Part shown: positions 5,787 to 7,902 of the stretch, in pieces | Numbering within the stretch: the stretch's first letter is position 1 | Layout of the letters: every line of letters begins with the position of its first letter | Assembly: GCA_903930035.1 (NCBI GenBank) | Contig: CAIYXG010000040.1 | Location: 1 to 7,902, forward strand | Reading direction: 5' to 3' | Source: an uncultured Actinomycetes bacterium | Lineage (GTDB): Bacteria; Actinomycetota; Acidimicrobiia; Acidimicrobiales; Microtrichaceae | Length of the DNA stretch: 7,902 nt | Position numbers and translations under genes: made by a program | Notes under the pieces: model-generated | The model's database searches: none | What the model was told of the DNA's origin: nothing | Seen by the model: the letters and a program-made list of their open reading frames with translations, nothing else

Positions 5787-6709
5787 AACGACTCCTGGAT
5801 CTGCAGCACGGCCGGACCGAGCACCACCAGGAAGAGCGCAGGGAAGATGCAGAACACCATGGGGATCAGCATCTTGACGGGCGCCTTCTGCGCCCGCTCC
5901 TCGGCGGCCTGCCGGCGCTTCATGCGCATCTCGTCGGACTGGGAGCGCAGGACCCGCCCGATCGACACGCCGAACGTGTCGGCCTGGATGATGGCGAGCA
6001 CGAACGCCCGGAGCTCGGGGACGCCGCAGCGCTCGTCCATGGCCCGCATGGCGTCGGCGCGCGACGCACCGGCGCGGGTCTCGCCGAGCATGCGGGCGAA
6101 CTCGTCGCTCAGCGCACCGGGCACCGAGGCGATCACCCGGTCGAGCGCCTGCTCGAACCCGAGGCCGGCCTCGACCGAGATCACCAGCAGGTCGAGCACG
6201 TCGGGCAGCTGCACCTGGATGGCGTGCTGGCGCTCCTCCACCTTGCGGCTGAGCAGCGCGTCGGGCCCGAGCAGGAAGCCCAGGACGAGCAGGCCGGCCA
6301 CCGCGAGCCGCAGGTTGCCGGTGAAGGGCGTGACGTTGAGCACGACGACGAACAGGAAGGACAGCAGGGCCCCGACCACGGTCACGACCCGCACCGCCAG
6401 GAACCGGTCCACCGTCTGGGGCGTGTTGGTCCCGAGCACGGTGAACTTGTCCCGGACCTTGTCGACGTAGCCCGCGGGCGTCAGGCGCCGGCCGATGCCC
6501 GAGAGCGTCTGCAGGACCGGGGCCAGCGCCCGCTCCGTGACCGGGGCCAGCAGCTCCTGGTCCCGCGAGTCCTGCGTGACGTGGTCGTCGAGCTGGCGCA
6601 GCGCCGCCCGCACCGAGCTGCGCTCGTCGAGGCGCGACATCACCGCCCACGAGGCGGCGGCCGCCGCGACGGCCACGCCCACGACGGCCAGGACCAGCAC
6701 CGGCGGCAC
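5783..6709 (-). CDS. tadC: TadC-like inner-membrane platform protein (type II secretion F domain)
   Basis: TadC pairs with TadB in the cytoplasmic membrane as the platform on which the TadA ATPase drives assembly of Flp-type pili. This 308-residue protein has an N-terminal helix (about 3-23), a cytoplasmic segment with LSGIGRRLTPAGYVDKVRDKF, a helix pair (about 105-125 and 133-150), the T2SSF domain (about 165-290) starting VQLPDVLDLLVISVEAGLGFEQALDR, and a C-terminal helix (about 279-301). The VEAGLGFEQAL segment and QKAPVKMLIPMVFCIFPALF near the end are characteristic of TadC. The start is a GTG at 6709-6707, with a full GGAGG at 6720-6716 placed 6 nt before it; the upstream tadB stop (6713-6711) is separated from this GTG by one base. 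The spacing implies co-transcription and translational coupling with tadB. Its own stop overlaps the next gene. Confidence 0.93.
   Translation of the reverse strand: MPPVLVLAVVGVAVAAAAASWAVMSRLDERSSVRAALRQLDDHVTQDSRDQELLAPVTERALAPVLQTLSGIGRRLTPAGYVDKVRDKFTVLGTNTPQTVDRFLAVRVVTVVGALLSFLFVVVLNVTPFTGNLRLAVAGLLVLGFLLGPDALLSRKVEERQHAIQVQLPDVLDLLVISVEAGLGFEQALDRVIASVPGALSDEFARMLGETRAGASRADAMRAMDERCGVPELRAFVLAIIQADTFGVSIGRVLRSQSDEMRMKRRQAAEERAQKAPVKMLIPMVFCIFPALFLVVLGPAVLQIQESF
5792..5796 (-). promoter_or_regulatory. Ribosome-binding site that decides the CTG start of the membrane protein
   Basis: On the minus strand AGGAG at 5796-5792, within the last codons of tadC, is followed by the 5-nt spacer TCGTT and then CTG at 5786-5784. 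This strength and spacing are as good as the tadC site, and the nearest conventional in-frame start (GTG at 5690) has nothing comparable linked to it. The site supports a non-AUG start at the 4-nt overlap CTGA. Confidence 0.6.
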
Positions 6710-6710
6710 G

Positions 6711-7902
6711 TCAGACCTCCACCGTGATGATCTTCTTCATCCACGCGAACCCGATCAGCATCGCGACCACCGACAGGCCGAGGAGCGCGTAGCCCAGGCC
6801 CGGCGTGAACAGGCGGTTGATGTACTCGGGGTTCATGACCCACATCACGGCGCCCAGGGCCGGGGGCAGGAAGCCCAGGACCATGGCGCTCATGCGGCCC
6901 TCGGCGGTCAGGCTGAGCACGTCGCGCCGGAGCCGCTCCCGCTGGGTCATGGTCTCGGAGACCGTCATGAGCAGCTCGGCCAGGTTGCCGCCCACCTCGC
7001 GCTGGATGCGGATGGCCATGACCGCCCAGGCGAAGTCCTCGGAGTCCATGCGCTCGGCCACCGACTCGAGCGCGTCCTCGAGCGGGCGTCCCAGACGGCT
7101 CTCGGTGACCACGCGACGCAGCTCGCGCCCCATCGGGTCGTCGATCTCGCGGGACACGGCCTCGAACCCCTGGGCGATCGAGTAGCCGGCACGGAGCGTG
7201 CCGGAGAGCAGGGCCAGCATGTCGGGCAGCTGGGCCTGGAAGGCCTTCTGGCGCACGCGCACCTTCCGGGCCACGACGGCGTTGGGGACCATGAACGCCA
7301 GCGCGGCGCCGACGAGCGCCACCAGCAGGTTCTTGGTCGAGACGAGCGCCAGCATGAAGACCACGAAGATCGCGGCGACCTGCAGGAACAGGGCCTCGGC
7401 GGCCCGCAGCGGGATACCTGCGTGCTCGAGCTTGAGCTCGGTGGACTCCAGGATCCCCCGCCGCTCGGCCACCTCGCCGGTGACCTCCACGGCCCGCTTG
7501 AGGAGCGCGGTCGAGGTCACGCTGGTGTCACGGTCCTCGTCGTCCTCGGCGGGCTGCTGGTCGTAGGCGCCGAGCCGGTTGCCGAGCGCGTCGGGGTCGG
7601 GCACCACCGTGGACAGGACGGCCCACACCAGGAGTGCCACCGCCGCGGCGCCGAGGAGCACCAGCACGAACTTCATGCCGGGCAGGTCGGCGAGCCGGGC
7701 GGCCAGGCCGCCGTCGGCCACGACCGGGGCGAGCGCCTCGCTGCCCACCGTCAGCCGGCCGGGCTCGTAGGCGACCTCGGCGGCGGCCGAGTCGCTCCGC
7801 AGCGCGAGGGGCACGAGCGTCCCGGGCTCGCCGGCGGCCGGGAGCACCAGGAGGAACCGGTCCTGCACGGCGGTGGCGAGGGCCTGCTCGCCCTTGACGA
7901 TC
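6711..7902 (-). CDS. tadB: TadB-like inner-membrane platform protein with an N-terminal extracytoplasmic extension; 5' end outside window
   Basis: The frame is open to the right edge, giving 397 visible residues. Numbering from the internal ATG at 7676, residues 1-321 are a standard-length TadB: a helix at about 2-24, an acidic linker (EDDEDRD, 44-50), the segment ELKLEHAGIPLRAAE (80-94), helices near 95-113 and 116-136, the T2SSF domain at about 145-275 (FQAQLPDMLALLSGTLRAGYS; REVGGNLAELL) and two C-terminal helices ending before 314. Residues 75 and more upstream of that ATG continue in frame with no stop, reading DRFLLVLP, then a beta-rich, Val/Leu-rich stretch ending just before the first helix. 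No Shine-Dalgarno sequence or -10-like hexamer precedes the ATG at 7676, so I infer that it is internal and that the protein has an N-terminal extracytoplasmic domain. Actinobacterial TadB proteins with an N-terminal von Willebrand A domain are known, and the visible part could be the end of one. tadC follows after one base. Confidence 0.88.
   Translation of the reverse strand, partial: IVKGEQALATAVQDRFLLVLPAAGEPGTLVPLALRSDSAAAEVAYEPGRLTVGSEALAPVVADGGLAARLADLPGMKFVLVLLGAAAVALLVWAVLSTVVPDPDALGNRLGAYDQQPAEDDEDRDTSVTSTALLKRAVEVTGEVAERRGILESTELKLEHAGIPLRAAEALFLQVAAIFVVFMLALVSTKNLLVALVGAALAFMVPNAVVARKVRVRQKAFQAQLPDMLALLSGTLRAGYSIAQGFEAVSREIDDPMGRELRRVVTESRLGRPLEDALESVAERMDSEDFAWAVMAIRIQREVGGNLAELLMTVSETMTQRERLRRDVLSLTAEGRMSAMVLGFLPPALGAVMWVMNPEYINRLFTPGLGYALLGLSVVAMLIGFAWMKKIITVEV
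6716..6720 (-). promoter_or_regulatory. Strong ribosome-binding site for tadC
   Basis: GGAGG on the minus strand at 6720-6716 lies in the final codons of tadB, with a 6-nt spacer before the tadC GTG at 6709. It fixes the GTG as the start. It also contrasts with the SD-less starts of the J-domain, exporter and ddl genes, showing that this genome uses both initiation modes. Confidence 0.75.

Overview
The window is about 98% coding, very GC-rich DNA with strong G/C preference at third codon positions. This composition, the gene set and the compact promoters suggest a high-GC Actinomycetota chromosome. The fused-looking TadB and the leaderless-type starts make a deep lineage such as Acidimicrobiia possible, but that placement is a guess from sequence feel, with no marker gene to prove it. 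I see no rRNA, tRNA, insertion sequence, phage gene or CRISPR array. The longest gene-free stretch is 100 bp.

Layout, left to right: a J-domain protein (minus strand, running off the left edge); a 100-bp divergent promoter region; an MFS exporter (plus); murF (minus), convergent with the exporter and 4 bp away; ddl (plus), divergent from murF with only 33 bp between the start codons; then a minus-strand operon read right to left as tadB (5' end beyond the right edge), tadC and a polytopic membrane protein resembling GT-C glycosyltransferases. The last gene of that operon ends 4 bp from ddl, inside a perfect 16-bp hairpin that holds both stop codons.

Two functional themes stand out. The first is peptidoglycan precursor synthesis: Ddl makes D-alanyl-D-alanine and MurF attaches that dipeptide to UDP-MurNAc-tripeptide, so consecutive enzymes are encoded back to back with overlapping control DNA. 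The second is a Tad/Flp-type pilus or secretion apparatus: TadB and TadC are its inner-membrane platform proteins, and the third operon member appears translationally coupled to tadC through a 4-nt overlap, a good Shine-Dalgarno sequence and an apparent CTG start.

A third pattern runs across genes. The three ATG starts that follow a divergent intergenic region (J-domain gene, exporter, ddl) lack a Shine-Dalgarno sequence and instead have a TANNNT hexamer 6 or 7 nt upstream. That is the spacing expected if transcription starts on the A of the ATG (leaderless mRNA). The genes inside the tad operon instead have strong GGAGG/AGGAG sites.
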